A DNA stretch of 64,000 nucleotides from Streptomyces ochraceiscleroticus. Lineage in GTDB: Bacteria > Actinomycetota > Actinomycetes > Streptomycetales > Streptomycetaceae. The position numbers and the translations under genes were made by a program. The notes under the pieces are model-generated. The model was not told the origin of the DNA. It ran no database searches and was given only the letters and a program-made list of their open reading frames with translations. Shown here piece after piece: positions 1 to 8,284 of the stretch. Every line of letters starts with the position of its first letter. Positions within the stretch are counted from its first letter, which is position 1. The stretch is from NCBI RefSeq assembly GCF_000720485.1, contig NZ_JOAX01000015.1:103383-167382 (forward strand), written 5' to 3'.

Positions 1-332
1 GGGTTCTTCCCCGCGGCCCGCTGCTGTTTCACGACCTTCATCACGTTCCAGGTGACCGGCCCCGCGTATCCGTACTGCGGATAGATGCCGTGCCCACGCT
101 GGAAATCCCGGATCGCGCGGCAGTCGCCGACCGACTGTCTGCCGTCCACCTTCCGCCCGAGGAATCTCTCGGCCTCTTTCTGGTACGGCCCCTGCATGCC
201 GCCGCACCAGGAGCCGGATGCGGCGTGCGCGGGCGCCGACTGCAGCCCGACCACTAACAGCGGCGACAACAGCCCGGCCGCCGCCGCGTGAACAGCCCCG
301 CGTCTCCCACGGGATATTCGAGTACTCGTCAT
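1..332 (-). CDS. Secreted peptidoglycan-binding-like protein (3' end cut off)
   Basis: The gene starts at the ATG whose complement lies at 330-332 and runs off the left edge of the window, leaving about 110 codons. The product begins with a twin-arginine-free basic N-terminus, a hydrophobic Ala/Leu core and an AHA-A type signal peptidase site near residue 40, so it should be exported. The visible mature part reads GPYQKEAERFLGRKVDG and later DCRAIRDFQRGHGI and YAGPVTWNVM, the spacing typical of PG_binding_1-like domains, where the helix carrying RDFQ packs against the AGPVTW strand. Two cysteines (WCGGM and GDCRA) could form a disulphide outside the cell. The rest of the protein, possibly a catalytic cell-wall domain, is not in this window. 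Family call is by motif resemblance only. Confidence 0.7.
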   Translation of the reverse strand, partial: MTSTRISRGRRGAVHAAAAGLLSPLLVVGLQSAPAHAASGSWCGGMQGPYQKEAERFLGRKVDGRQSVGDCRAIRDFQRGHGIYPQYGYAGPVTWNVMKVVKQQRAAGKN

Positions 333-804
333 GGACCACCGCTTTCGTCTCGACGCCGTCCAGGGCGTCCGCCAATGGGTGATTGCGCCGCATGAGGCCA
401 TGAACGCCTCATGAGCCCTCCGAGTCCTCAGATTAGTCGCCTATCAGCCACCAAAACCGGCGATTACCGAACAACAGGCCCCGGTAGTCGCCCATCACGA
501 CGGCGCGGTGCTCCCCATCGACCACGGCTGTGAGGCGGCGGCCGCTACGAGATGACGGCGCGTCCGGCCGACCAGGACCTGGAGGTCGCCGGGGCACCCA
601 CGACCGATCTACTGGCAGGTTTCCTGAGCCCGGCTCGAAGACATGTTTACCGCCCACACGGTCGGGCAGGCAGAAAATCACGTGCTTCGGACTGTAGGCA
701 CGCCCCGTGGGAGAAGTGGCTTCCTGGCGGGCGCGTCTGGCTGGTCGCTGCTCCGCCCACGGACCCGGCAAGAAGAGTGTCGAGGACCAGGGAGAGCCAG
801 GACC
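333..804. other. Intergenic region between secreted gene and sigma factor gene
   Basis: About 470 bases without a supported gene, separating two divergent genes. It contains a perfect inverted repeat at 391-413 (CATGAGGC, 7-base loop, GCCTCATG), which could be an operator or a transcript end. A short minus-strand stretch at 433-530 reads like coding sequence (ending FGNRRFWWLIGD) but has no convincing start or partner. Confidence 0.4.
644..669 (+). promoter_or_regulatory. Possible SigB-type promoter of the sigma factor gene
   Basis: GTTTAC at 644-649 and GGGCAG at 664-669 are separated by 14 bases, close to the GnnTn-N14-16-GGGTAY pattern used by Streptomyces SigB-family sigma factors. The -10 part deviates at two positions. 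Autoregulation of such sigma genes is common, but this site is only a pattern match. Confidence 0.2.
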
Positions 805-1839
805 ATGCTCAGCACGCCCCCCACGACCACGAACACGGTCACGGAGAACGAGCCCAAGGACGACCCCCAGAACGGGATTCGGACCGAGGTCCAGCACGAG
901 GGCACCCGCCCCGGGCAGGAGCCGGCGGCGGACGGCACCACCGTGGCGCGGCGCACCACCGCCCGTCGCCACGGGGAGACGTCCCGTACTCGCCCGCCGG
1001 GCAAGCCCGCCCGCCGGACCCGCCGGCAGCGCGAGGCGACCACCCCCGCCCCGGGCCGTCGTGGACGGCACCCGCACCATGACGCCCCGGACACGGAAGC
1101 CGACTTCCGTCGCCTGGCCGGCCTGCCCGACGGCCCCGAGCGCGAGGAGCTCGCGCAGCGTCTGGTCTGCGCGTGGATGCCGATGGCCGAGCGCCTCGCG
1201 CTGCGCTTCCGCAACCGCGGCGAGACGGTCGAGGACCTGCAGCAGATCGCGGCCCTCGGCCTGGTGAAGGCCGTCAACGGTTACGACCCGGAGCACGGCA
1301 CCGCCTTCGAGAGTTACGCCATTCCCACCGTCACCGGCGAGATCAAGCGCCACTTCCGCGACAACCTGTGGGGAGTACACGTCCCGCGCCGCGTACAGGA
1401 GCTGCGCAACCGTGTGCGCACCGCCCGGCAGGAGCTCACCCGCAGCGTGGACGACCACGGGCCTTCCCACCAGGAGATCGCCGAGCACACCGGGATGACC
1501 GAGGAAGAGGTCCGGCTCGGCAGCCAGGCCCTGGAGAGCTTCAGCACGCTCTCTCTGGACGCCGAACTGGCCGGCGCCGAAGACGGTTACTCACTCCAGG
1601 ACACGCTCGGGGAGACCGAGGCCGGGTTCGACCTGGTCATCGACCGCCAGACGGTCAAGCCCGAGCTGGAGGCCCTGCCGGAGCGCGACCGGCAGATCCT
1701 CTACATGCGGTTCTTCTGCGACATGACCCAGAGCCGCATAGCCGAACAGTTCGGCATGTCGCAGATGCACGTCTCCCGCCTCATCAGCCGCGCCTGCCGC
1801 CGCCTTGCCACACGCGTCGGCGCCCCTGCCCAGCAGTGA
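805..1839 (+). CDS. SigB/SigF-family RNA polymerase sigma factor
   Basis: A 344-residue alternative sigma factor that would direct RNA polymerase to stress or developmental promoters. The ATG at 805 is chosen over the upstream ATG at 643 because GGGAGA lies about nine bases before it. Region 2 spans roughly residues 130-195 (VEDLQQIAALGLVKAVNGYD and the FESYAIPTVTGEIKRHFRD stretch typical of the SigB/F/G group), region 3 about 210-265, and region 4 carries the helix-turn-helix RIAEQFGMSQMHVSRLISRA near residue 310-330. The first ~100 residues are an unusual Arg/Pro/Thr-rich extension not needed for the sigma domains. No anti-sigma or anti-anti-sigma gene lies beside it. A perfect hairpin follows the stop. 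Catalase, a typical SigB target in Streptomyces, is 1.3 kb downstream; a link is inference. Confidence 0.9.
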   Translation: MLSTPPTTTNTVTENEPKDDPQNGIRTEVQHEGTRPGQEPAADGTTVARRTTARRHGETSRTRPPGKPARRTRRQREATTPAPGRRGRHPHHDAPDTEADFRRLAGLPDGPEREELAQRLVCAWMPMAERLALRFRNRGETVEDLQQIAALGLVKAVNGYDPEHGTAFESYAIPTVTGEIKRHFRDNLWGVHVPRRVQELRNRVRTARQELTRSVDDHGPSHQEIAEHTGMTEEEVRLGSQALESFSTLSLDAELAGAEDGYSLQDTLGETEAGFDLVIDRQTVKPELEALPERDRQILYMRFFCDMTQSRIAEQFGMSQMHVSRLISRACRRLATRVGAPAQQ

Positions 1840-1846
1840 GAGATGG

Positions 1847-1877
1847 GGCCGGCGTACCGGCACCCGGTACGCCGGCC
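1847..1877 (+). terminator. Hairpin terminator after the sigma factor gene
   Basis: A perfect 14-bp stem (GGCCGGCGTACCGG and its complement) closes on a 3-base CAC loop, eight bases after the sigma factor stop. There is no T-run, as is usual for Streptomyces terminators. Confidence 0.75.
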
Positions 1878-2062
1878 TTCCCGGAGGCCGGCCCGGCCGT
1901 CCGGGCGTTGTCAGTGGTCGCCGCTAGCGTGTTTCCCATACGCACCGGACCGGCGGATGTTCCGTCGTTTCGGCGCCGGCCCGGACGGCCGGCGGCGGGC
2001 GCACCGGCGGTCTGCCGACCGGACGCCCGCCCTCTACTGCGGAGTTGCGAGGAGCCCGGGAA

Positions 2063-2665
2063 ATGCGAATCGTACTGAGTCACTTCATGAGCCTGGACGG
2101 CGTCGTACAGGCCCCCGGCGGGGAGAAGGAGGACACCGACGGCGGTTTCGCGCACGGCGGCTGGTCCATGCCGTACTTCGACCCGGAGAGCATGGGCTCC
2201 GCGATCGACGAGGCCATGTCCGCCACGGAGGTGCTCCTGTTCGGGCGGCGCACGTGGCAGGTCATGGCCGCCGCCTGGCCCGACCGGGCCGGGGATCCTT
2301 TCGCCGACCGCATGAACGAGATCACCAAGTACGTCGTCTCGGGGACCCTGACGCCGTCGGACCTGTCGTGGCACCACTCGAATCTGGTGCGGCCCGGTGA
2401 CCTTCTCGACACCGTTGCCGGACTCCGTGCCAAGCAAGGCGGCGACGTGCAGGTCATGGGCAGCTCGAGCCTCGCCCACACGCTCATCGAGAACGACCTG
2501 GTCGACGAGTACCGGCTGATGATCGTGCCGGTACTCCTCGGTGGCGGCAAGCGGCTCTTCCCGGAAGACGGGCAGGCCCGTCCGCTGGAACTGGTCTCCT
2601 CCACCACCGCGGCGACCGGCACCCAGATCTGCGTCTTCCGACCTGCGGGCCCCCGCCCGTCATGA
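2063..2665 (+). CDS. Dihydrofolate reductase family (RibD C-terminal-like) protein
   Basis: A 200-residue protein of the RibD_C/dihydrofolate reductase fold, the group annotated in actinomycetes as dihydrofolate reductase family proteins; substrates of these stand-alone members are usually unknown and they are not the housekeeping FolA. Start at ATG 2063 is supported by GGAG at 2050-2053. Seen in the sequence: the N-terminal strand and Met20-like loop IVLSHFMSLDGVVQAPGG, the LLFGRRTWQVM helix, YVVSGTL, and the nucleotide-binding C-terminal pattern VMGSSSLAHTLIENDLVDEY followed by VPVLLGGGKRLF. An NADPH-dependent reductase role follows from the family. It stands alone between the sigma factor and catalase genes. 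Confidence 0.85.
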   Translation: MRIVLSHFMSLDGVVQAPGGEKEDTDGGFAHGGWSMPYFDPESMGSAIDEAMSATEVLLFGRRTWQVMAAAWPDRAGDPFADRMNEITKYVVSGTLTPSDLSWHHSNLVRPGDLLDTVAGLRAKQGGDVQVMGSSSLAHTLIENDLVDEYRLMIVPVLLGGGKRLFPEDGQARPLELVSSTTAATGTQICVFRPAGPRPS

Positions 2666-3124
2666 GCGTCTGGCCGCCGACGAACGCCTGGACGGCGTGC
2701 CGGCGTCGTGCGGCGGCCAGGGGGCGTAGTCGTGCCGGGGCGCGACTGCACGCCTCGCCGAGGAGGAGGGAGGTAAGTTCCGGTACGGCCGACCATCCCC
2801 TCAGCAGATGATGATCCCCGCTTCATCCGGATGATTTTCCCTTCGGGAAACACGGCGACATTGCTGTGTACCAGCCCGTAGGCCGCGGCTGCTGGCAGGA
2901 TGGCTTCGCCGGATTTGCAGAGGTACTCGGTACTGTTCGGTACTCGGGTATCAGCGGAAATGCCGACTGGCGGAAAACGCCACTGAGGCCAGAGGCAGGC
3001 CGGCGACAGTGCAGGAACAGGTCGTGGAAAGGCCGTGACCGGACCGCGGACGGACACGAGTAAGTCGAGTCATCAACCGTGGCGTGAACCACGTGCCTAC
3101 GAGTGCCGAAGGAAAATCAGAGCG
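2666..3124. other. Intergenic region upstream of catalase
   Basis: About 460 bases with no supported gene. A small hairpin (TTTCCC-TTC-GGGAAA) lies at 2836-2850. Three copies of GGTACT at 2922, 2929 and 2939 run directly into GGGTAT at 2946-2951, which resembles a SigB-type -10 element, although no well-placed -35 partner is visible. This is the likely control region of the catalase gene. Confidence 0.35.
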
Positions 3125-4783
3125 ATGACAGATGTGGCAAGCCAGGGACCCGCAGCTGACGACGACCGCCCGGTGCTCACCAACCGGCAGGGTCATCCGG
3201 TCTACGACAATCAGAATCAGCGGACGGTCGGCGCGCGTGGGCCGGCCACGCTGGAGAACTACCAGTTCCTCGAGAAGATCAGCCACTTCGACCGGGAACG
3301 CATTCCCGAGCGAGTGGTCCATGCCCGGGGCGTGACCGCGTACGGCTACTTCGAGAGCTACGGAGGCTGGGGCGACGAGCCGATCAGCCGGTACACCAGG
3401 GCAAAGCTGTTCCAGGAGCGCGGGAAGCGCACCGATGTGGCCGTGCGCTTCTCGACGGTGATCGGTGGCCGGGACTCGTCGGAGGCGGCCCGTGACCCGC
3501 GTGGTTTCGCGGTGAAGTTCTACACCGAGGACGGCAACTGGGACCTCGTCGGCAACAATCTCGGGGTGTTCTTCATCCGGGACGCCATCAAGTTCCCGGA
3601 CGTCATCCACGCCCTCAAGCCCGACCCCGTATCGCACGAACAGAAGCCGGCCCGGATCTTCGATTTCATGTCGCAGACGCCGGAGTCGATGCACATGCTG
3701 GTGAATCTGTTCAGCCCGCGTGGAATTCCCGCCGACTACCGCCACATGCAGGGCTTCGGCGTGAACACGTACAAGTGGGTGAACGAGGAGGGGAAGACCG
3801 TCCTCGTGAAATACCACTGGATGCCCAAGCAGGGCGTGCGCAGCATGACCGAGGAGGACGCGGCCAATGTGCAGGCCGGGGAGCTGGGGCACGCGACGAA
3901 GGACCTGTACGAATCGGTCCGGCGGGGCGAGTACCCCGAATGGGAACTGCTCGTGCAGATGATGGACGACCACGAGCACCCCGAGCTCGATTTCGACCCG
4001 CTGGATGACACCAAGACCTGGCCGGAGCAGGAATTCCCGCCCAAGCCGGTCGGCCGAATGGTGCTCGACCGGATGCCGGACAATTACTTCGCCGAGAACG
4101 AGCAGATCTCCTTCGGCACCGGCGTCCTCGTCGACGGCCTGGACTTCTCCGACGACAAGATGCTCGTCGGGCGGACGTTCTCGTACAGCGACACCCAGCG
4201 CTACCGCGTCGGCCCGAACTACCTCCAGCTCCCGGTCAACCGGGCCAAGAACGCCACCGTGCACACCAATCAGCGCGACGGCCTGATGGCGTACGAGCAG
4301 GACCGCCACGGCAGCAACCCCGAGGTCAACTACGAGCCGTCGATCACCGGCGGGCTGCACGAGGCCCAGTACCCGACCCACGACGAGCAGGGGCCCGAGG
4401 TCCGCGGCCGGCTGACCCGCAAGCGCATCCCGCGGACCAACGACTACATGCAGGCGGGCCAGCGGTACCTCCTGATGGAGGACTGGGAGCGTGACGAGCT
4501 CGTCAAGAACTTCATCGACCTGATCTCCCAGTGCGACCGCGCGGTGCAGGAGCGGATGGTCTGGCACTTCCTCCTGGTCGAGAACGATCTCGGCCTTCGG
4601 GTGGGCAAGGGCCTCGGCATCAGCCCCCAGGACGTGGCCGGCCTGCAGCCACTGGCCAGTCAGGACCTGACGGACGAGGACCGCAAGCGCCTCTCGAACC
4701 TCGGCAACAACCCGCCGCGGGACGTCGCCGGCCTCACCATGACGCACTGCGTCGCTGATGAGCGGCATACGGTCACGCGCTGA
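3125..4783 (+). CDS. Monofunctional haem catalase
   Basis: A 552-residue cytoplasmic catalase that dismutates hydrogen peroxide to water and oxygen. The start is ATG 3125, preceded by AAGGA; an upstream in-frame ATG at 3035 has no comparable site. The essential residues are present: the catalytic His in ERVVHARG (residue 66), the active-site Asn in [12 protein letters not shown] (about residue 143) and the proximal haem-ligand Tyr in [13 protein letters not shown] (about residue 352). Length and order match typical small-to-medium bacterial catalases (KatA type) and lack the C-terminal flavodoxin-like domain of large catalases. It is monocistronic, with a long leader region. SigB-type stress control is plausible given the sigma factor gene nearby but not shown. 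Confidence 0.97.
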   Translation: MTDVASQGPAADDDRPVLTNRQGHPVYDNQNQRTVGARGPATLENYQFLEKISHFDRERIPERVVHARGVTAYGYFESYGGWGDEPISRYTRAKLFQERGKRTDVAVRFSTVIGGRDSSEAARDPRGFAVKFYTEDGNWDLVGNNLGVFFIRDAIKFPDVIHALKPDPVSHEQKPARIFDFMSQTPESMHMLVNLFSPRGIPADYRHMQGFGVNTYKWVNEEGKTVLVKYHWMPKQGVRSMTEEDAANVQAGELGHATKDLYESVRRGEYPEWELLVQMMDDHEHPELDFDPLDDTKTWPEQEFPPKPVGRMVLDRMPDNYFAENEQISFGTGVLVDGLDFSDDKMLVGRTFSYSDTQRYRVGPNYLQLPVNRAKNATVHTNQRDGLMAYEQDRHGSNPEVNYEPSITGGLHEAQYPTHDEQGPEVRGRLTRKRIPRTNDYMQAGQRYLLMEDWERDELVKNFIDLISQCDRAVQERMVWHFLLVENDLGLRVGKGLGISPQDVAGLQPLASQDLTDEDRKRLSNLGNNPPRDVAGLTMTHCVADERHTVTR

Positions 4784-4807
4784 GGCGTACCTGCCCTGCG
4801 CGGCTGC

Positions 4808-4848
4808 CCGAGGTCACGACCGACCTGACGACCGAGGTCACGACCGAC
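4808..4848. repeat. 17-bp direct repeat between convergent genes
   Basis: CCGAGGTCACGACCGAC occurs at 4808-4824 and again at 4832-4848, a 24-bp period. The second copy overlaps the 3' end of the minus-strand gene. It may be a slippage product; no function is evident. Confidence 0.7.
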
Positions 4849-5665
4849 GGCGAGGCTTACCGCGACTGGCCCCCTTGGCGCCACCGGCTCGCTTCGTGCC
4901 GCTGGCGCCCTGGGGGCGGCCGGAACCACTGCGAGGGCTCTTGCCGGTCGACTTACCGGCTGCCTTACCGGTCGACTTACCCGGCGCCTTACTGCTCGAC
5001 TTGCCGGCCGCCGGCTTCCGCCGCGCATCGGCAGGGGCCGCGGCCGGGGCGGAGGAACGCCCTCGCGTGCTGTTGACCGTCCGCCCGCGCACGATCCCGA
5101 TGAAGTCCTCCACCTGGTCGGTGGTCCGCTCCTCCGGCCACGACAGCGCCACGTCCGACACGGGGGCGTCCGTGACCGGCCGGTACGTGAGATCCCGGCG
5201 GTGATGGAGGCGGGCGAGCGACTGCGGGACGACGAGGACACCGATGCCCGCCGCCACCAGCTCAATGGCGTCCGCCGTCGTTGCGGGGCGCTCGAACGCA
5301 GGCTGCCCCGGGAGGCTCTCCCAGTCGAGGGTGTCGTCGAGAGGATGCAGCACGACGTCATCGGCGAGATCCTCGACGGACACCTCGTCCGCCGCCGCGA
5401 TCAGGTGGTCCTTCGGGATCACGACCACCGTGGTCTCGGTGTAGAGGGGGATCGCGCTGAAATACGTACGGTCGACCGGCAGCCGTACGAAACCCGCGTC
5501 CGCGTCGCCGCTCCGCAGGACGTCGTACGCCTCGGCGGCGGGCACCTGGAGCAGAGTCAGCGGGGTCTCCGGCAGCCGCTCGTTCCAGATCCGCACCCAT
5601 TTGGCGGGTGTCACTCCTGGTACGTACGCGAGCCGGAACGAAGGGGATGCATCCGAGCCTGTCAC
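4838..5665 (-). CDS. LysR-type effector-binding domain protein with Lys/Gly/Ser-rich tail
   Basis: A 275-residue protein that corresponds only to the effector (substrate-binding) half of LysR regulators: FRLAYVPGVTPAKWVRIWNE at the start, PLYTETTVVVIPKDHLIA in the middle and AIELVAAGIGVLVVPQSLAR after it. There is no N-terminal winged helix. Instead the last ~70 residues form a low-complexity tail rich in Lys, Ala, Gly, Ser and Arg, with repeated AGKS/TGKS-like units that end in KPRRRS. Such a basic tail could bind DNA nonspecifically, so the protein may still act on nucleic acid; that is inference. It is divergent from a DUF5997 gene with only 57 bases between starts, an arrangement I recall as conserved in Streptomyces, which suggests a linked role. 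Confidence 0.8.
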   Translation of the reverse strand: MTGSDASPSFRLAYVPGVTPAKWVRIWNERLPETPLTLLQVPAAEAYDVLRSGDADAGFVRLPVDRTYFSAIPLYTETTVVVIPKDHLIAAADEVSVEDLADDVVLHPLDDTLDWESLPGQPAFERPATTADAIELVAAGIGVLVVPQSLARLHHRRDLTYRPVTDAPVSDVALSWPEERTTDQVEDFIGIVRGRTVNSTRGRSSAPAAAPADARRKPAAGKSSSKAPGKSTGKAAGKSTGKSPRSGSGRPQGASGTKRAGGAKGASRGKPRRRS

Positions 5666-5722
5666 CTGGCCAGGTTACCGGGCGTGGTCAAAGGCAGTGC
5701 ACACGATCGATACCCTTGACAC

Positions 5723-6118
5723 ATGACGTCGCACCAGACCACCCAGACGATGAAGCCTGCCACCGCGGCCAAGAAGCTGGGTGTGTACCTCCCCGCCACC
5801 CCCGCCGAGTTCCAGGAGGGCGTGGTTTCGCGCGCCGAGCTGAACGCGCTGCAGGCCGATCCGCCCGCGTGGCTGCAGGACCTGCGGCGCAACGGCCCGC
5901 ACCCCCGGCCCGTGGTCGCGGCGAAGCTGGGCATCTCCATCTCGGGTCTCGCGCGAGGCGGGATCACCGAGGCGCTCACCACGGAGCAGATCGACGAGCT
6001 GAAGCAGGAACTTCCCGAGTGGCTGCAGAAGGAGCGCGCCACGCAGGCCGAGGTCCGGAAGGAAGCGGCCCGGATCAAGGAGAAGAACGCGGAGCGGGCT
6101 GCCGAGCCGAAGGCGTAG
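5723..6118 (+). CDS. DUF5997 family protein
   Basis: A 131-residue soluble protein of unknown function. Visible pattern: an N-terminal KPATAAKKLGVYLPATPAEF motif, then WLQDLRRNGPHPRPVVAAKL, and a charged helical C-terminus rich in Lys, Glu and Ala. I recognise it as DUF5997, whose members sit next to LysR-like effector-domain genes in actinomycetes, as here. No Shine-Dalgarno sequence is visible before ATG 5723, so the transcript may be leaderless. The central KLGISISGLARGGITEALT could form a helix-turn-helix, which would make this the DNA-binding partner of the divergent protein; this is speculation. Confidence 0.8.
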   Translation: MTSHQTTQTMKPATAAKKLGVYLPATPAEFQEGVVSRAELNALQADPPAWLQDLRRNGPHPRPVVAAKLGISISGLARGGITEALTTEQIDELKQELPEWLQKERATQAEVRKEAARIKEKNAERAAEPKA

Positions 6119-6145
6119 CCCCGCCGCCCGGGCGAGTGAGTTCCG

Positions 6146-6174
6146 CGTCCCGCCGGTCGATGGCCGGCGGGACG
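6146..6174. terminator. Bidirectional hairpin terminator between convergent genes
   Basis: An 11-bp perfect stem (CGTCCCGCCGG with its complement) and a 7-base loop lie between the DUF5997 stop and the stop of the minus-strand MFS gene, well placed to end both transcripts. Confidence 0.7.
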
Positions 6175-6196
6175 GCTCGTTCATGGTCGCGCGCGG

Positions 6197-7411
6197 TCAC
6201 ACCGTTTCGGCCTCGGCTCGCAGTGCGACCGGCTCCGGAGTGCGCAGTACCGCTGCCGTGCAGGCCGCGATGGCGCACAGGGCCACGGGCAGGAAAAAGG
6301 TGAGGTTGAGCGGCGCGAGGTGCGTCAGCGGTCCGATGACCGCCGGGCCGGCGAGCATGCCGAGGTAGCCGAGGCCGGCGACGCGGGAGACATTGACGCC
6401 GGCCGCGTCCTGGTCGGCGTGGCCCGCGGCGCTGAACAGTTGCGGGATGCAGCCGGAGAGGCCGGCTCCGAAGACGGCCCAGCCCGCCAGGGCGAGCGGG
6501 ATCCAGGGGGAGAGCGCCGCCACCGCGATGCCGAGCGCGGCCAGGCCGGCCCCGTAACGCAGCACGGCCACCGCGCCGAACCGGCCCGCCACACGGTCGG
6601 CGAGCAGCCGGCCGACGGTCATGGTGGTGGAGAAGGCGCCGTACGCGAGCGCCGCGGTGGCAGCCGGTGCGTCCAGTACGTCCCGCAGATGCAGCACGCT
6701 CCAGTCGTTGGCCACCCCTTCGCAGAGCATGAGCATCAGGGCGAGCGCGGCCAGGAGCCAGATGCGCCGGGGAGTCCGGCTGCGGCGCCCTGCTCCCGTA
6801 TGCCCGGAGCTCTTCGTCGTATCGGAGCTTTTCGTTGTATCCGAGGCTGTCCGTGCGGACCGCAGCAGTCCGCCCGCGGCCGGGGCGGCGACGGCGAGGC
6901 CGAGGACGGCCACTGCGCCGAGGGTTGCCGCGGGGCTCCAGCCCCAGCTCAGCGTGCGGGCTCCGACCAGCGCCGCGAGGACCCCGCCGATGGAGAAGGT
7001 GGCGTGGAAGGCGGACATGACGGGGCGTCCGTAGGCCCGCTCGACCTGGACGGCGTGGGCGTTCATGCTCACATCGAGGCAGCCGTTGCCGAAGCCGAGG
7101 AGCAGTAGGGCCGCGCCGAGTGCCCAGACGTTCGTGGCGAGGCCGGGCAGGACGACGGCCGCGCTGCACAGGGCCGCACTGAGCGGCACGACCGTACGGG
7201 CGCCGATGCGGTCGGTGAGTGGGCCGGCGATCTGCATGCCGGCGAAGGCGCCGAGTCCGAGCAGAAGCAGGAGCCAGCCCAGTACCGCGTGGCTGATTCC
7301 GGCGCGGTGTTCGACGGCGGGAATGTGGACCACCCACATACCCAGGACGAAGCCGTTCAGAGCGAAGTAGGCAAACGTGGCCACTCGGCCGTGCCGCAGA
7401 GATCTCTCCAT
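6197..7411 (-). CDS. MFS transporter
   Basis: A 404-residue membrane protein with about twelve hydrophobic segments and a hydrophilic central loop (residues ~185-215, rich in Ser/Thr/Arg), the layout of the major facilitator superfamily. The inter-helix 2-3 signature GPLTDRIGARTVVPLSAAL and a second copy in the C-terminal half (GRLLADRVAGRFGAVAVL) are present. Sugar- or drug-export members both look like this, so the substrate is unknown. It is divergent from a DeoR-family regulator with a 72-bp gap that contains three CGAACA boxes, so it is probably the regulator's target. The central loop contains a short tandem repeat (SDTTKSSDTTKSS). Confidence 0.88.
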   Translation of the reverse strand: MERSLRHGRVATFAYFALNGFVLGMWVVHIPAVEHRAGISHAVLGWLLLLLGLGAFAGMQIAGPLTDRIGARTVVPLSAALCSAAVVLPGLATNVWALGAALLLLGFGNGCLDVSMNAHAVQVERAYGRPVMSAFHATFSIGGVLAALVGARTLSWGWSPAATLGAVAVLGLAVAAPAAGGLLRSARTASDTTKSSDTTKSSGHTGAGRRSRTPRRIWLLAALALMLMLCEGVANDWSVLHLRDVLDAPAATAALAYGAFSTTMTVGRLLADRVAGRFGAVAVLRYGAGLAALGIAVAALSPWIPLALAGWAVFGAGLSGCIPQLFSAAGHADQDAAGVNVSRVAGLGYLGMLAGPAVIGPLTHLAPLNLTFFLPVALCAIAACTAAVLRTPEPVALRAEAETV

Positions 7412-7415
7412 CCCG

Positions 7416-7443
7416 CGAACATAGCGAACAGAAGAGATGTTCG
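7416..7443. promoter_or_regulatory. Probable DeoR-family operator between divergent genes
   Basis: CGAACAT (7416-7422) and ATGTTCG (7437-7443) form a 7-bp inverted repeat with centres about 21 bp apart, and a third box CGAACA lies at 7425-7430 in direct orientation. The site lies just upstream of the MFS start and the DeoR start. Placement and spacing fit binding by the adjacent regulator; untested. Confidence 0.5.
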
Positions 7444-7483
7444 TAAGGTTGATTTACGCACACGATTGCTGTTCTATCGAGGT

Positions 7484-8251
7484 GTGGCAACGACAGCGAG
7501 TGCAGATCGGCTGAGGCTGATCACCGAGGCCGTACGCGAAGCGGGGAGCATTGGCGTCGCCGAGCTGGCCGGCCTGACCGGCGCGTCGGAGATGACGGTG
7601 CGCCGCGACCTGGAGGTGCTGGCCGGTCAGGGGGTACTGGAGCGCTACCGGGGAGGGGCGCGCAGTCTCCTGCTGCGCGGCGAGGAACCGCCGTTCGCGC
7701 TGCGGGCGCAGGAGGGGATCACCGTCAAGCGGCGCATCGCCGCTGAGGTCGCCGGTCTGCTCGCCGATGGGGAGTCCGTCGTCCTGGACAGCGGTACGAC
7801 CTGTCTGGAAGTGGCCCGTGCGGTGGCGGGCCGTCGGCTGACCGTGATGCCGCTGTCCCTGCACGCGGTGAACGTACTGACCGGGGCGCCGCAGTTGACG
7901 CTGCTCGTCCCCGGCGGCCGCCCCAGGGCGGGGGAGTTGGCATTGACCGGGCCCCTGACGGAGGCGTCGTTGTCGGCGTTGCGTTTCGATACGGCGGTGC
8001 TCGGCTGTTGCGGGCTGACCGCGGCGGATGGCCTGACCGCGTACGACTTGGACGATGCGGCGGTCAAGCGTGCGGCGATCGCCTCGTCCCGCCGTGTCAT
8101 CGCGGTGGCGGAGGCGTCGAAGCTGACGCGTACGGCGCTGGCGCTGGTTGCTCCGGCAGCTTCGGTGCATGTCGTCGTCACGGACGAGGACGCGGCGGAG
8201 GAGGAGACCGACGCCCTGGTCACGGCGGGCGTGAGCGTGCGGAGGGCATGA
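7484..8251 (+). CDS. DeoR/GlpR-family transcriptional regulator
   Basis: A 255-residue repressor of the DeoR family. GTG 7484 is chosen because it gives the family's usual length and N-terminus (RLRLITEAVREAGSIGVAEL). The winged helix covers residues ~5-60 with the recognition helix TGASEMTVRRDLEVL and the wing GVLERYRGGARSL. The C-terminal DeoRC sensor domain, related to sugar-phosphate isomerases, shows LDSGTTCLEVARAVAG, LVPGGRPRAGELALTGPL and TAVLGCCGLTAADGLTAYD. Family members sense phosphorylated sugars and control sugar transport or metabolism. The neighbouring divergent MFS gene and the CGAACA boxes between them suggest local control of that transporter. Confidence 0.88.
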   Translation: MATTASADRLRLITEAVREAGSIGVAELAGLTGASEMTVRRDLEVLAGQGVLERYRGGARSLLLRGEEPPFALRAQEGITVKRRIAAEVAGLLADGESVVLDSGTTCLEVARAVAGRRLTVMPLSLHAVNVLTGAPQLTLLVPGGRPRAGELALTGPLTEASLSALRFDTAVLGCCGLTAADGLTAYDLDDAAVKRAAIASSRRVIAVAEASKLTRTALALVAPAASVHVVVTDEDAAEEETDALVTAGVSVRRA

Positions 8252-8284
8252 GCCGCGTATGAGCCGATAGGTACGAGAAGCGGG

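Noticed and set aside
433..1488. Long minus-strand open frame of 351 codons opposite the sigma factor gene
   Set aside because: It is the antisense of the sigma factor gene, a common artefact in high-GC DNA. Its sequence is rich in Arg, Gly and Val with no domain, whereas the plus strand encodes clear sigma regions.
2951..4768. 605-codon minus-strand frame opposite catalase
   Set aside because: Antisense of a clear catalase gene; no recognisable motif.
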